A DNA stretch of 64,000 nucleotides from Conus ventricosus (Eukaryota; Mollusca; Gastropoda; Neogastropoda; Conidae). The stretch covers positions 50,975,042 to 51,039,041 of the forward strand of contig CM031604.1 of the NCBI GenBank assembly GCA_018398815.1. Direction: 5' to 3'. The notes beneath the pieces were generated by a model. That model searched no databases. It worked only from the letters and a program-made list of their open reading frames with translations, and had not been told where the DNA came from. The position numbers and the translations under genes are program-made. This document shows, in pieces, positions 34,261 to 46,383 of the stretch (positions are counted from its first letter, which is position 1; the number at the start of each line of letters is the position of its first letter).

Positions 34261-34394
34261 TGACAAAGTATCAGAAAAGAGAACGAAAAGACTCCATAGT
34301 GAATTGTTAACGATACCTCATAGTGAATTGTTAAACGATTTATCATGTCTGGTTGGTTACTTTCAAAATGCTGCTGTGCACCAAGTGATTGGTT

Positions 34395-35155
34395 ACTGGC
34401 TTTGGAGACTGTACTAATGGTTTCTGTAAGAGCACGCTAGAGACTGTACTAATGATTTCTGTAAGAGCATGCTATAGAGACTGTGCTATTTGCTTCTGTA
34501 AGAGCATACTACAGAGATTGTGCTTATGGCTTCTGTAAGAGCGTGCTATAGAGACTGTGCTAATGGTTTCTGTAAGAGCACGCTAGAGACTGTGCTAATG
34601 GTTTCTGTAAGAGCACGCTAGAGACTGTGCTAATGGCTTCTGTAAGAGCATGCTATAGAGACTGTGCTAATGGTTTCTGTAAGAGCATGCTGGAGACTAC
34701 TAATAGTTTCTGTAAGAGCACGCTAAAGACTGTACTAATGGTTTCTGTAAGAGCACACTAGAGATTGTACTGATGGTTTCTGTAAGAGCACGCTAGAGAC
34801 TGCACTAATGGTTTCTGTAAGAGCATGCTGGAAGCTGTACTAATGGTTTCTGTAAGACCATGCTAGAGACAGTAAGAGCACGCTAGAGACTACTAATGGT
34901 TTCTGTAAGAGCAAGTTAGAAACTGTACTAATGGTTTATGTAAGAATACACTAGAGGCTAATATTGGTTTCTGCAAGAACACACTGGAGACTATACTAAT
35001 GGTTTCTGTAACAGCATGCTAGAGACTATACTAATGGTTTCTGTAAGAGCACACTAGAGACTGTACTCTAACAGCATGCTAGAGACTATACTAATGGTTT
35101 CTGTAAGAGCACACTAGAGACTGTACTAACGGTTTCTGTAAGAGCACGCTATCAA
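34395..35155. repeat. minisatellite, ~35-bp unit, about 20 copies
   Basis: The unit is approximately CTAGAGACTGTACTAATGG followed by TTTCTGTAAGAGCACG. Variants are TGTGC/TGTAC, CACG/CATG/CACA and occasional deletions. Copies near 34995-35110 form an almost exact longer duplication (TAACAGCATGCTAGAGACTA twice). Non-coding. Confidence 0.9.
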
Positions 35156-35596
35156 TCTCTTGACATCATCAAACAAATGGCAAATCAGTTTCTACAGAAT
35201 ACAAGGGGGAAAAAATCTAGTTGATCTTGAAAGTAGTATTGATGTCATATTGACTCTTAAGTTCTGTCAGTCAAACTCCATAATTGCAGTAATCATTACA
35301 AGCTGATTTGAAGTTGTTGTATGGTCTGCTCATGCAGTTGTTTGTCCATTGAGTGATTGATGTGTAGAGTTTACATGACTTAAACATTGCTATCAACAAC
35401 CACAACAACAAAAAGATTTCAACCTCGTGAGTTGCTATTTAATCTGGTTTTGTGTCATTAAGAATACAGCTGTTGTTGTTGTTGTTTTTTAAAGCATACT
35501 GATTAGTTCCAATTCCGTGACACTTTTTTTAGGCTTTATTTGTTCATCTCAATAACTGATTAGCATGATCGGATTTCTCTTGTGTCCTGAAAGCAG

Positions 35597-36336
35597 ACGC
35601 TGCCGCATCACACCTGGTCACTGATGAGGCCAATTAAAAAGATTCAAACACAAATGCATTTGATCAAAACACGGCCAATGCAACCAGATTACAGTGTACA
35701 CATCAGTCATTTTTAACAGCTAATACAGTGTGTGATTATCATAACCTTTACTAGAGCCATGTCCACTAATAGTGGTGGATAGGATTTCTTTCCCTTGCAG
35801 CCGCGTTAGCCAAGGCTGACGGACGGGCAGACAGTACATTCTGCTGTGTCGACCGCTATTGGCGGACGGGAACATGAAAAATTCCTACACTTTCCTTGAA
35901 ATGGTCTAAGGGAAATAATCTCTGTATTTATTCTTGGGGATGTCCTAGCAAGTTGTAGACCCTACTTTTAGTGCTCTATCATGAACTTGGTTGACCCCAG
36001 CAGCTTTGAAACAAAGAAACCAGCACTCGGAAAAGCGCGGCTGGAATTTCCTGTGCCAGAAATATGTCGGTCAGGCAAAGGGGTGGTACTGATTTCTCAC
36101 TCAGTGAAGTGCTTGAAATTATATTACAAAGTTGATCTGACGATGAGGGCAGCAATAGAGATATCAATAATTACGATACACAAGAGGAAAGTGAATCATT
36201 TGAAGATGCAGCCGAAAATAATGATTCAACATCAACTGCAGCAGACGCCGCCGCATCACACCTGGTCACCGATGAGGCCAATTAAAAAGATTCAAACACA
36301 AATGCATTTGATCAAAACACGGCCAATGCAAACAGT
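35597..36336. repeat. 95-bp segment duplicated 645 bp apart
   Basis: Segments 35597-35691 and 36241-36336 share GCAGACG(C)TGCCGCATCAC-type sequence through CAAAACACGGCCAATGCAA with about three differences. Just before the second copy a short acidic frame (NYDTQEESESFEDAAEN) is open, but no gene could be built. It may be two fragments of one dispersed element. Confidence 0.8.
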
Positions 36337-39300
36337 TGCGATGTCACTTACCTGTCTGCTTCTGATTCTGACAGCGTGTTGTAAAAGAACGCGTTTAGAA
36401 TGTAAACAAAGAATTTTTCTTATTTGTCAGCCATGTTTTTTGACGGACAGTCGCATCTACACATTATAAGTAAGTGATTCGAAATTACTAAGTTTGATTA
36501 GTTGAGTGTTTGTCCTTTCCTATGACACCTAACACAACACTGTCAGTCGTTGTCTAGCTACTGTAAAAATAAATCAAAAAGTGGCAAAATATGTGCATCG
36601 GCAGGGACTGAGCGCCGTGCACAAGTGTGCGGGAGCAGGGAATCGTGCCGTGCATGCCGCATGCGGCTGGATAGTAATAATCTTGATAACCAGGTTCACT
36701 GCAAGTTTGATCGCAATATATATGCAGATTTCTTTTATTGTTATGACAAAAAATACCCCATCACTAGAGAGGTACATACAAGCAACAAAATGATGCATGC
36801 ATAAACTTCGAAATAATCATAAACAAAGAACAGTGTCATGAAATGATGCACGGATAAGAATTGTACACAGCTCCACACATACAAGACATACACATTTGTG
36901 AACACATTCATAGTTGCTCAATTTTATTGAAAGAAAACAACATAGTGTATGATCTAATCCGATGATCGATAAAATAATTCCTGAAAACAATGTTTAAGCA
37001 TTGTTTTATTTGAACATTCATTAAAAAAAAGGCCTGAAAGCACGAAAGTAATCATTTTGATTCAAGCAGGGAAAGGAAAACTGATTTGGTTTTTTTTTTC
37101 ATTATTGGGTGATGATTTTTATTTGTTAGACAGATTGATGTTCTGTCTTCATAATTTTCACTTGTTCTCTTTTTGATTTTCTCTTAGCTTAAGAAACACT
37201 TCCCCCCTCAATACCTAGTAACCAGATTTTGCATGACTGGCTGAAGGAATATTCCTTTGAAATGAGGTTTACAGAGTAGTTTGTTAACAAAGCTGCTAGA
37301 GACCATCCACACACTTGACATGATCCATGCATACTGAGAAGGCATTGCACACACTGATATGGACAAATACACCTGTGTATTGACTGATGAGAGAAATTCA
37401 TGCAAACACTGAACAGCTCAGAAGGATGGATGATGGAAGCAAAACGAATGTGTAAATATTCAGATGGATCGGCATACAGCGAGGTGATTGATGAATAATG
37501 TGAGGCACAGGGATTATGCATGGGTATTTCACAGGGGGTGTTCTCCAGTGACATCCAAATTTAACTCATTAAATGTACACATTTCCTTGAAAGTAAGTTA
37601 TCAACCTGCTACTCCATTAAGCTCAAAACAAAACAAAACAAAAAAGAAAAAGGCCCTTTATCTGATGACTGCTGAGACATCCACACATTAAACCATCATC
37701 ACAGATGTCTTGACATAAACGGCAGCTTTTAAAACACACAAGACCTGTGAAAGGCCACCACTACCACCCTTTTCTGCCCCTCGCTCAAACACCATCCAAC
37801 AACAAAATAAGGGGGCTGTAAGTATTATGAACACAGTCAAAAGTGACACTCTTTGCTGAACTTGGCACTGCTAAACATAAAAACTTTGCACCATACACAT
37901 GTAGATATTTTGTGACACATTTACATGTAAAAGTAGCCTTTGCTCCTTTTATTACACACTGCTCACACAATCAAGTGATCGTTTCAACAACAGAAATTCA
38001 CTTACCATCACCCCTAGTCCACATGATTTGTGGAAAACTAACATGTTTGCATCTCCAAACCTACCATCACAACATTTACACTCACATCCACCATTCTGCA
38101 TCCTATAATAAAGCTGAATTTCCAAGCAATCCTTCAGAACAAAAACACTGTAAAACATGTCTTGAAATACCATTTGATTGAGACATTCACAACCTCTTCT
38201 ACTTCATGAAACGTTGGGAACATATTCTGAAAAAACAACAACAAACCCATTCAAAGATGGAAAGACGAAGGCAGTCATAACAACTGAGCCCAGATGAAAT
38301 ATCATCAGTGGCATATTGAAAGGCCATGAGAGAACAGAATCTCAAAAATTCTCTCTTGACCACCAAAAAAAAAAAAAAAAAAAAAAAGCCACGAAAAAAA
38401 TGAATCTTAGTGCAGGCATTAGAATACACTTCTTACAGGCAAAACACACTTTATTTTGTATAGTAGTTGGCTGCCTCATGCATATAAATTTTTCCCCTAA
38501 ATGCTCTTTAGGCATGATGGAGTGAGTGGTTAGATCACTGGATTCTAAATCCATGGGAGCCCAGACATGCTCTTGCTAGATTGGAAGTGACCACCTAAAA
38601 ATAAATCCGCCAATTTCATTTATTGGACTAGCTGTGCTGTAATTCATATCCATTACAGAGCACATTCTTTTTTTCTTTTTTTTTATGCTGAAGGTAATCA
38701 AACAGGAGACACTGTTAAGTAGATGATGCGATGAGTGATCATTTATTCCCTAAACAGTTGATTCCCTTATTCCATGTATGTGGTGACTTTACTTTAGTTT
38801 GGAGTGTATTTTTTGGAGAGCATTAAGAACTACTGAATGTTTCAGTGAATAGTATGGATAAGGAAAGTGTGCTCTGAAGAAAACGTGGGTTGTTGATATG
38901 GGAACATCAAAAGAAACTAATTTTTCATATTCTGTTCAGCTGAATATGGAAAATTGCTTTGGCATTGGAATTGGTGAGGACATAATTATGTTCTAGCTAT
39001 TTTCAGCTTCTTGGCACATCTTTGTAGGCTGCATTTTACCATGAAATGTTATATTTATTAGTATCATTATTTGATGTTAATATGACCCTAGCTGATTTTT
39101 CTTTCGCATTAAAAGAAAATTCAGATTCATGCCACTGAAGGTCAGCCAGAGCCAAAATGCTGCATCATTGTTTTCAGCATTAGGTGATTTCACCACTAGG
39201 CTATCACACTCATCATGCCCCTTACATTGGGAATGTAAACAAGCTCCTTTCATTCAACGTTAAAAAAAAAGAAACAAACAAAACAAAACAGAAAACAATC

Positions 39301-39535
39301 TTCTGTTGCTTTTTGAAATGAGAAAAAAGGCCCTTCCTTACCTTACATTTTAAAAATGTCCAGAAAAATCAATCATCTCATGTTCACACTAGTACTTCAA
39401 TACACACAACACCTTTAAAACATTTCAGGAAGAAAAAACAAGAAATCAGCAGTGAATCAGCTGTTCCCATCATCTCCACCAACTGACATATCCAGTCCTC
39501 TAAGCCTTCTGTCCCAAACACATCTTGTTCACTTG
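36337..39535. other. intergenic stretch between the convergent genes
   Basis: AT-rich sequence without recognised genes. A tRNA-like SINE scrap sits near 38515-38575 (GAGTGAGTGGTTAGATCACTGG) and a 22-A run at 38366. On the - strand it would contain the EPG5 3' UTR. Confidence 0.5.
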
Positions 39536-39833
39536 CTACATACTGGTCTTGAGGAAATCACAGTCAGAGTAGAGGGAAAAGCAGAGCTCTCCTATCAGGT
39601 CCAGCACACTGCGTGCTGTGTGATCCGTGCGGTGCACAAAGCCTACCATGCTCTCCACCGTGTCCCGCAGCGGGGTGTACTGCCGGTTGCCACGCAGGGA
39701 GGTGAGAGCAGCGCGGCACAGTTTGGCCGTGGGGAGATCGCTCAGCGGAGAGGTGGCCTGGAAACGCAGCGTCGACTCATTTAGCACCTGGCTGGACAGG
39801 AAAGCTGCGATGCTGCGGACCGCTAGACGAAAT
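39536..39833 (-). CDS. EPG5: EPG5 exon 16 (terminal, with stop)
   Basis: Acceptor ATTTTGAACAG, phase 2 entry. It encodes FRLAVRSIAAFLSSQVLNES, aligning with the RFRVVARSMAAFLSVQV segment of vertebrate EPG5, then an Arg/Thr-rich helical tail ending CDFLKTSM and a stop at 39536-39538. Intact frame of 98 residues. This is the C-terminus of the protein. Confidence 0.95.
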
Positions 39834-40281
39834 CTGTTCAAAATTGGATAAAATCCAACCAAAGTCAAATCATCATCTCTGAATCAGCTCCTTTCAGGCC
39901 TGAAATAAAAGATACATTCATAAGATTGTATACCGATACTTTGTGTGTTTTGGGGAGAGACTTCAGAGACTTTCAGGGAGAAATCTGAAATTCTGTTTCA
40001 CTTAAGCTTTAATTGAAAACTGTTTTATTTGGAAGCAATGATGATCAGACAAAAGCAGTCAGATGGTATCATGCTGTATTGCTTCTTATTTCCATGGTTT
40101 CTTCATTTCACTGTCTTCAACTATTCAATCTACAGCTGTGCTGTTCTGTATTTGCATGGCTTCTTCCATGTATATGAATTACATGAAACAACAGAACAAA
40201 TGGATGAGTACACAGCGTGACAGTGCAGCCCTAATTTTCGTAGTTCAATTATGTGTTAGAAAACCATATGACTCCACTTAC

Positions 40282-40488
40282 TGTGGTGACAGCGGTGATC
40301 GTTTGCCCAAGCCGACGAGTCCTAGGAGGCCAGTGGTGGCCCGATCCTCTCCCAGTTGATGAAGCATAGTAACCAGTCGCTGAATGGAAACCACACACAT
40401 GGGGACAGAGGCACCCGAATCCAGCTGGTGCAGCCACATGCGACAAAACTCCAGCCACCAGAGCAACAGCTTGGCTTCATTGTCGGCA
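40282..40488 (-). CDS. EPG5: EPG5 exon 15
   Basis: Acceptor CTGTCCCAG and donor GTAAGT, both phase 2. It encodes ADNEAKLLLWWLEFCRMWL, matching the EEAKLFLWW block of the family, and GLLGLVGLGKRSPLSP, matching GILGAIGFGRKSPLS. Intact frame. Confidence 0.95.
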
Positions 40489-41678
40489 CTGGGACAGAAA
40501 GAAAGAGCCACAAGTCAGTTCAACTACCAACAAAGAGTCGTTCTTCTCAACAGCCCCTCTCTGGTTTTATCTTCCACATCAATTTTATCCAGCATATGTT
40601 TACTGAAAGGTCTTAACAATACGATTTGTTCATGCATAGACTAGTGAAAATGGCAATGGTACTGGAGACAGCTACATAGTGCAACACCATTCTGTGACCT
40701 CTTTGTGAAGAATTATCAACATACATAAAGGGTAAGCAAGTATTAAACAGCAATGAATCTGACAGCCGTATGAAAAAGGACTTGCATACACCATTACAAA
40801 TCACAGGCATAAAAATGCGTAGAAGTATAACGATGCAGGGTTCCCACTTCCTCACAGGAAAAAAATTCAAGGGTTTTTCAAGGGTTTCTAAAGGGGATAT
40901 TTTAAATTTTAACCTTCATTGTCCTGTATTTCGTATGACAGAAGTCACCTAGACTACTAAGTTTATATTGGAATTTGCTGCCCGAATTGGGGTACCAACT
41001 TTAAAAAATTGTAAAAAAATAAACTAATGGATAAAAAGACTTCAAATTTTCAGCAAAAATCTATGGAAAGCTGAACTTTGGTTTGCACTTGTTATTTTAG
41101 GGGGATGTGAAAATATTTTTATGGCTCAACACTCCACACCTGATTTTACCTGGAAAACACACCTACGTCAGTGAAATAGATGATAGACAGGCAATACAAC
41201 ACCCATCAACTTTATAACACCTACCTTTTTGGTGGCAAGTGGTCAGGTTCACCATCTGAAAAGAACTGATGGGTGTTGTGAGGTGTTAGTAGTTACACAG
41301 GTAGCTAGGAATATACGTGAAATTTTTGTGACGTTTTTAAGTCACATAGCAGTTACATAGCAGGAAAAAATAAATAAAAAAGATAACAGGTCAAAATCAT
41401 ACCATATTTACTGAAAATGTATTGGAGTGCATGCTTTTTGATCTGCATGAGTTAGTTTGTGTTTGTGAGAAAAAGAATTCCTATGACTGATAATATTTCT
41501 AACTATATGCAGGTGTTAGTAGGAAGGAAGAAAGGCAGGCATCACAACACAAAACAACACTCAAATATTTTTGTTGTACTCACCATATGGTTCCAGATGT
41601 AATGAATTATATAATCCAAATATGATCACACACAAACAACACAGTCACTGGAAATATTTTTGCTTTTGATCACTTTTG

Positions 41679-42140
41679 TCACACACAGATCACTGACATG
41701 AAATTTTCTGGAAGACCAGCAGCCATGCACGTTTGTCTTGCATACCGGTTGGTTTCCCTGACCATGAGATGGAATGCGTCCAAAGGAAAAACAAGTGAAA
41801 AATAATCAAAAGGTGTTCGAAGATTCACTTGTGGATGTGGGGGGCCCCTGTATGCATCAAACACACGAACTTCAGTCCGAAAGTCATTGTTTGACCACTG
41901 CGATGACTGTGCACATCCACCGACATCAGAAGCACCTGCGTCACCTGCGTCGCCTATGTCCGAGTCACTGTCACTACTCGCATTCACTCCTTCTGCAACT
42001 TCAAAGTCACTGTCGCTGTCGACAGAGTCAAGATCAATGTCCGATTGATTCCAGTCGTCATTTTCGGTTGGAAACACATTCATATTGAACATTAGGTCCA
42101 CAGTCAAGCTCATGTCACTGTCACTGTCAGAGCGCGACAT
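41679..42140 (-). pseudogene. piggyBac-like transposase, N-terminal fragment
   Basis: The frame starts MSRSDSDSDMSLTVDL, has an acidic Ser/Asp-rich N-terminus (DSVDSDSDFEV), and ends with RTPFDYFSLVFPLDAFHLMV and ETNRYARQ. The latter is the start of the DDE_Tnp_1_7 (piggyBac/PGBD) domain, with the 'F---F--d---mvv-eTN-YA-Q' pattern. It stops after about 153 codons, so the DDD catalytic core is absent. The frame is open upstream to 42317, but the Met at 42138-42140 fits the family best. Inactive fragment inside the hAT region of EPG5 intron 15. Confidence 0.8.
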
Positions 42141-42639
42141 TTCGATCGTAGTCGGAAGTCGATGGGATGACCAAAAAAATCGATTAAAAATCAAAAAAGC
42201 CACAAACCGCTTTTGCATATGGCGCTGAGAAAGGTAGGAAAGACCCGGATAACGACCGGTTTGTCTTATTACTGTGGTCAACCCAAATAAGGGAGGCACA
42301 CCGAGACAATCGGCCAACTGAGGAACGGGCGGTACAGGGCGGATCAGGAGCCTGACGGGTCGGGCGAAAAAGGGCGGAACGGGGACAGAAAGGTTTTAAG
42401 GGGCAAATTTAGCCGTACCATTGAAAAAAAAAAAAGAGTGAATAATTACTTTACACATGTAATCCAGCCATGATGATAAGGTGATTACACTTCTGTAGTC
42501 TTTTCCACGCTCAATATCATATACAAAAAATAACAAATAAAGTCTTTATACAGAAATTGAGAAATCAGAAAAAGAAAACTTTCAATCTGATTTCCAGACC
42601 AGTATCTGACATGGATGTCCAGCTGCTTCTGTTTCATGT

Positions 42640-42960
42640 CCTTATTCAATATTCATTAATTCTCTACCGACAGCTGCAGCCGAGGCCCCCTCTCTGGCAC
42701 ATTTCAGGAGGGAGCTCAGCAAACTTTACTTTTAAAATACAGCCACTGTATGTGTTGTTGTGTGGAAGTGTGTGTGAATGGTTGGCGGGCCTGGACTAGC
42801 CTAATGCTTGTTCTGGGGCTGGATAGGGAGCGGGGTAACCCCTCTTGAAAAGGTGAACGTGGGTAGCCTTCCTGCAGCTCCACACTTAACTGTTTGTGTG
42901 TGTGTGTGTGTGTGTGTAGGCTAGCTGGTAGGTAAGTTAGGGGGGGCGGGGTGTGGTATG
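42640..42960 (+). mobile_element. LINE 3' end relic
   Basis: A short + strand frame reads AEAPSLAHFRRELSKLYF and stops, matching the usual last residues of CR1/jockey ORF2 ('LP--v--a-sl--Fk-eL--y'). A G-rich 3' flank and a (GT)n run (42894-42917) follow. It sits just upstream of the larger LINE copy and may be an older element. Confidence 0.5.
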
Positions 42961-43039
42961 AATGCTGTCTTTTAAACAAGTAGGATTTTTTTTTCTTAAC
43001 AAATGCGCACACACAAGTCACTTAAAATCTATGGATGAA

Positions 43040-44780
43040 CCACCTACAACAAAACGCTTCTGGACTTACATCAAGAGTCAGAGATCTGCAAAAATCGGAG
43101 TCTCCCCCTGAAGGTTAATGGTCAGTTGGTGTCGGACCCCAAGGCGCAGTCTTCAGTGAGGGTCGAGACTACACCCAGCAAGAGTTCAGTGAGAAGTGCG
43201 GCATGGACAAGGGAGATTACACGGAGCTCAGCAAGCTCTGCATCACGGAGGAAGGCGTCAGGAAGCTGCTGGTGAAACTTAATCCCAACAAAGCATGCGG
43301 TCCAGATGGCATCACCCCACGAGTGCTGAAAGAGTTGGCTGATGAAGTGGCTCCGGTCTTGACCTTGATTTTTCAGACTTCCATCGACAAAGGCACCATC
43401 CCATCAGATTGGCGAACGGCAAATGTGACACCTGTTTTCAAGAAGGGGGAACATTACGATCCTGCAAACTACAGACCAGTATCGCTGACCAGCATCCCAT
43501 GCAAGATCTTGGAGCACATTGTAGTCACCGCCCTCATGAACCACCTCGAGGAGAATACGATACTGACCCCCTGACAGCACGGATTTCGTCAAAAAAGATC
43601 CTGCGAGACCCAGCTGCTGGAATTTGCCGAAGAACTGTCTGACAACATGGAGAAGGGAGGGCAGACTGACATCGTAGTGCTGGACTTTGCCAAGGCCTTT
43701 GACAAAGTAAACCACAGCCTCCTGACCCATAAACTCCATCACTATGGCGTCAGGGGGAAAGTCAATAACTGGATCAAGGGTTTCCTTCGAGACAGGCAGC
43801 AAGCAGTAGTGGTCCAAGGGGCGAGGTCGGACTGCGTCACCGTAAGGTCAGGGGTTCCGCAGGGGTCAGTACTTGGACCCAGTTTGTTCTTAGTATACAT
43901 CAATGACCTACCGGACCAACTCACTTCGATGACGCGCCTCTTCGCTGACGACACTGCTGTATACCGGCTGATAACATCAGGCCTGGACCAAGAACAGCTA
44001 CAACAAGACCTCCTCAAACTCGAACAGTGGGAGAAGTGGCCTTTCACCCAGGGAAATGTACCACCCTCCCAGTGACCAGGAAGAAAAAACCCTTGCCAAA
44101 CAGCTATCACCTACACGGCCAGAATTTAGCCACAGTCAACTCGGCGAAATATCTTGGCGTTACCATCAGTCACGATCTCAGCTGGGATGAGCATATCAAT
44201 AACATCTGTTCGAAGGCCAACAAGACCCTCGGCTTCCTTCGCCGCAACCTTCGAATCAGTGCCATCCAGCTGAAAGAAACGGTGTACAAGTCCTTCGTGA
44301 GGCCCATACTGGAGTACGCCTGCACAGTGTGGGATCCACACACTAAACAAAATATCAGCAGGATTGAGGCAGTACAGAGCAGAGCAGCCCGGTTTGTTCT
44401 CAGAAGATACCACAACACTTCAAGTGTAAAATCTATGATAGACAAACTGGGCTGGGATCCACTCCAGCAACGCAGGAAGACCTCCCGCCTCACCATGTTG
44501 TACAAAATCTTGCATGAGGAGGTCTGTGTGGACGCTGCCAAACTGAAACCTGCACCACCAAGACAAAGAAGAGGACACTCACAGCAATTGACCCAGATCT
44601 ATTGCCGCACCCAATACCAACAACAGGCATTCTTTCCCAATACCATCAGGGACTGGAATGACCTGACTGAGGCAGTAGTATCAGCCAAAACCCTCGACAC
44701 ATTCGTGTCATGGGTCCGATCAAATCAGAGTAGGAACCAGAGTAGGGATATAGGGATAGGTGGGTTTTTTTAATTTTTTT
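43040..44780 (+). mobile_element. 5'-truncated LINE (CR1/jockey type) with near-complete reverse transcriptase
   Basis: It begins in the linker (TTKRFWTYIKSQRSAKIG), then the reverse transcriptase: LNPNKACGPDGITPRVLKEL, YRPVSLTSIPCKILEH, IVVLDFAKAFDKVNHSLL, VRSGVPQGSVLGPSLF and TRLFADDTAVYRL (catalytic F-A-D-D box near 43941). The C-terminal part has KTLGFLRRNLRIS, RPILEYACTVWDPHTKQ and NTIRDWNDLTEAVVSAKTL, and ends at 44773. A TGA at 43572-43574 and a frame break near 44035 make it inactive. It lies in EPG5 intron 15, opposite in strand to EPG5, inside the hAT element. Confidence 0.92.
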
Positions 44781-45084
44781 TAATTTTTATTTTTTAGTGG
44801 GCTTGGCTGCACCTTATGTGTAGCCAGGGCTGGCTTACCCCCGAGGGGGGACAGGGTGACCGTGGTAGCCTGCCAGCAGATCCACGCATAGCTATTTTAG
44901 CTTTATTCAAATTACTGTCTGTTGTGTAGTGAGAGTGTGAATGGTTTTTTGGGTTTTTTTTGCCCAAAGCGGCAGAGTAATCAACCTGATGATTGTGGCC
45001 GCTCAACGGATGATGATGATGATGGAGATGACGTGACAATTGATTTGAAGATTTGAAGATTCAGTCTGTGATTTCACTCTTTTT

Positions 45085-45843
45085 TCAGTTCTGACAGAAA
45101 AGAGGAGCAATGCCAAAATTTGCAAGATATCTACTTTTGGTTTCCCCACACTGATAGTTCGTCGCAATCGAGGAATATGGAAACATTGCTGCAAACAGTT
45201 TCGCGTTGTCTTCAGCAGATTGGAAACTGTGATGATTGTTGATGGCATGAATCGTCCACAACACTTCAGCTTTCAACACATCTGTCCCACTTGCTGTTAT
45301 TGTGGATTGGCTGACGATTCTTACTGAGGAAAGGGTCTGACCTGATGTTGATGAATTTGATGATTGCCGAACGAAGTCCATAAGACTAACGACCGGCCTA
45401 CTCACCTTTTCCAATTCCACATATTTTTTCCTCTTTCCGTGACTTGCAACCGCCGATTTGCCCATTGCCCGAACATCAACGGTCTTTTTGCACACTTTAC
45501 AGAAAAACGCATGTTTGTTGTTTCTGCATTCGGTGATCCAGCTTCGATATTCTTCCTTCTGTAACCACAACGGATCAAATGCGCAATTTCCCTTAGGCAT
45601 GATGACAGACGCAACAGTATTGGACTTCATCGAAGATGAGGGAGCATGGCGCTCTTTGTCGGAAGTTGAACTGTGCATGCGCAAACGATAACCGACTATT
45701 GAATTGCTTCCCTTTGCTTGAAAAGCAGACGAAACACAAAACGATTTGAGAGGCGAAAATCGATGTCCGAAGTCTTGTTCGTGTTTGTTCTCCGATTCGT
45801 CTTCAAATGTTACGGTCAGTTTTGGTCCGAAAACGATTTTCAA
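45085..45843 (-). pseudogene. hAT transposase N-terminal region with zinc finger
   Basis: The frame includes FDPLWLQKEEYRSWITECR, then FFCKVCKKTVDVRAMGKSAV and ASHGKRKKY, a C2H-type BED-like zinc finger. AEVLWTIHAINNHHSFQSAE and LFAAMFPYSSIATNY follow, a pattern shared by hAT-like transposases of invertebrates. It ends after FGIAPLFCQN, so the RNase H-like core and dimerisation domain are missing. Its flanks match hAT termini (right end 45958). Confidence 0.8.
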
Positions 45844-46133
45844 GGGGATTTCAAGGGATGGTAGAGATATCTGCAGTTTTCAAGGGTTTTCAAGGGCCTT
45901 TCTGACCCAGTTGAAATTTAATGGTTTTCAAGCGTCTTCAAGGGGCGTACGAACCCTGATAATTTTTTTAGTGCACACGTACACATGTACATAAAATTTG
46001 TATTCAACTGAGTTCAGTGGTTTCAATGACAAGGAATCATTCTTTTACATCCATGAAAATTTGGAGCACAATGTTCAACCTGTCCTATAAGCATAACAAT
46101 CTGGCACGCCACAAAGAACAGACTGATACTCAC

Positions 46134-46383
46134 GTGGGTGCGGCACGAGAGGTCCAGACCAGGATCTCCTCCATCAGTTTAGCTTCGTCCACTACGGCCT
46201 GACACAGAGGGCGCTGCTGCAGCACGACGGTGTAGAGCAGTAGGAAAGAGCCACTGTTGAGGGCCTCCTGGATGTATTGAGCAGCGTTGAGCTCTGGCAC
46301 CTGAAAGACTGCCAAGATGTGTCCCCAGCCACTGACTGCAGGAGGTGAAGCCGGGTCTGGGGCTGCCTCCTTGTCTTTGACAC
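46134..46383 (-). CDS. EPG5: EPG5 exon 14
   Basis: Enters in phase 1 and leaves in phase 2 (CACCCAC then GTGAGT). It encodes SGWGHILAVFQVPELNAAQY, which follows the SGWGPILVSLQVPELTMEE block of human EPG5 closely, then IQEALNSGSFLLLYTVVLQQ and DEAKLMEEILVW. Intact frame. Confidence 0.95.

Larger units (their letters stand above)
40836..45958 (-). mobile_element. hAT-type DNA transposon with nested insertions
   Basis: The ends are inverted: CAGGGTTCCCAC at 40836 and, on the - strand, CAGGGTTCGTAC from 45958. Typical CCTTGAA-rich subterminal repeats lie inside both ends (TTCAAGGG pairs near 40868-40890 and 45840-45950). The transposase N-terminus is encoded on the - strand at 45085-45843; the catalytic and dimerisation parts are missing. 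The interior holds a piggyBac fragment and LINE sequences. No convincing 8-bp target duplication is seen (TAACGATG versus ATAATTTT), so the two ends may belong to different copies. It lies in EPG5 intron 15. Confidence 0.7.

Noticed and set aside
36550..36804. Cys-rich 84-codon frame
   Set aside because: Three frames are open here at once and no motif is recognisable; probably fortuitous.
40828..45966. 8-bp target-site duplication for the hAT element
   Set aside because: The flanks TAACGATG and ATAATTTT do not match, so no duplication is claimed.
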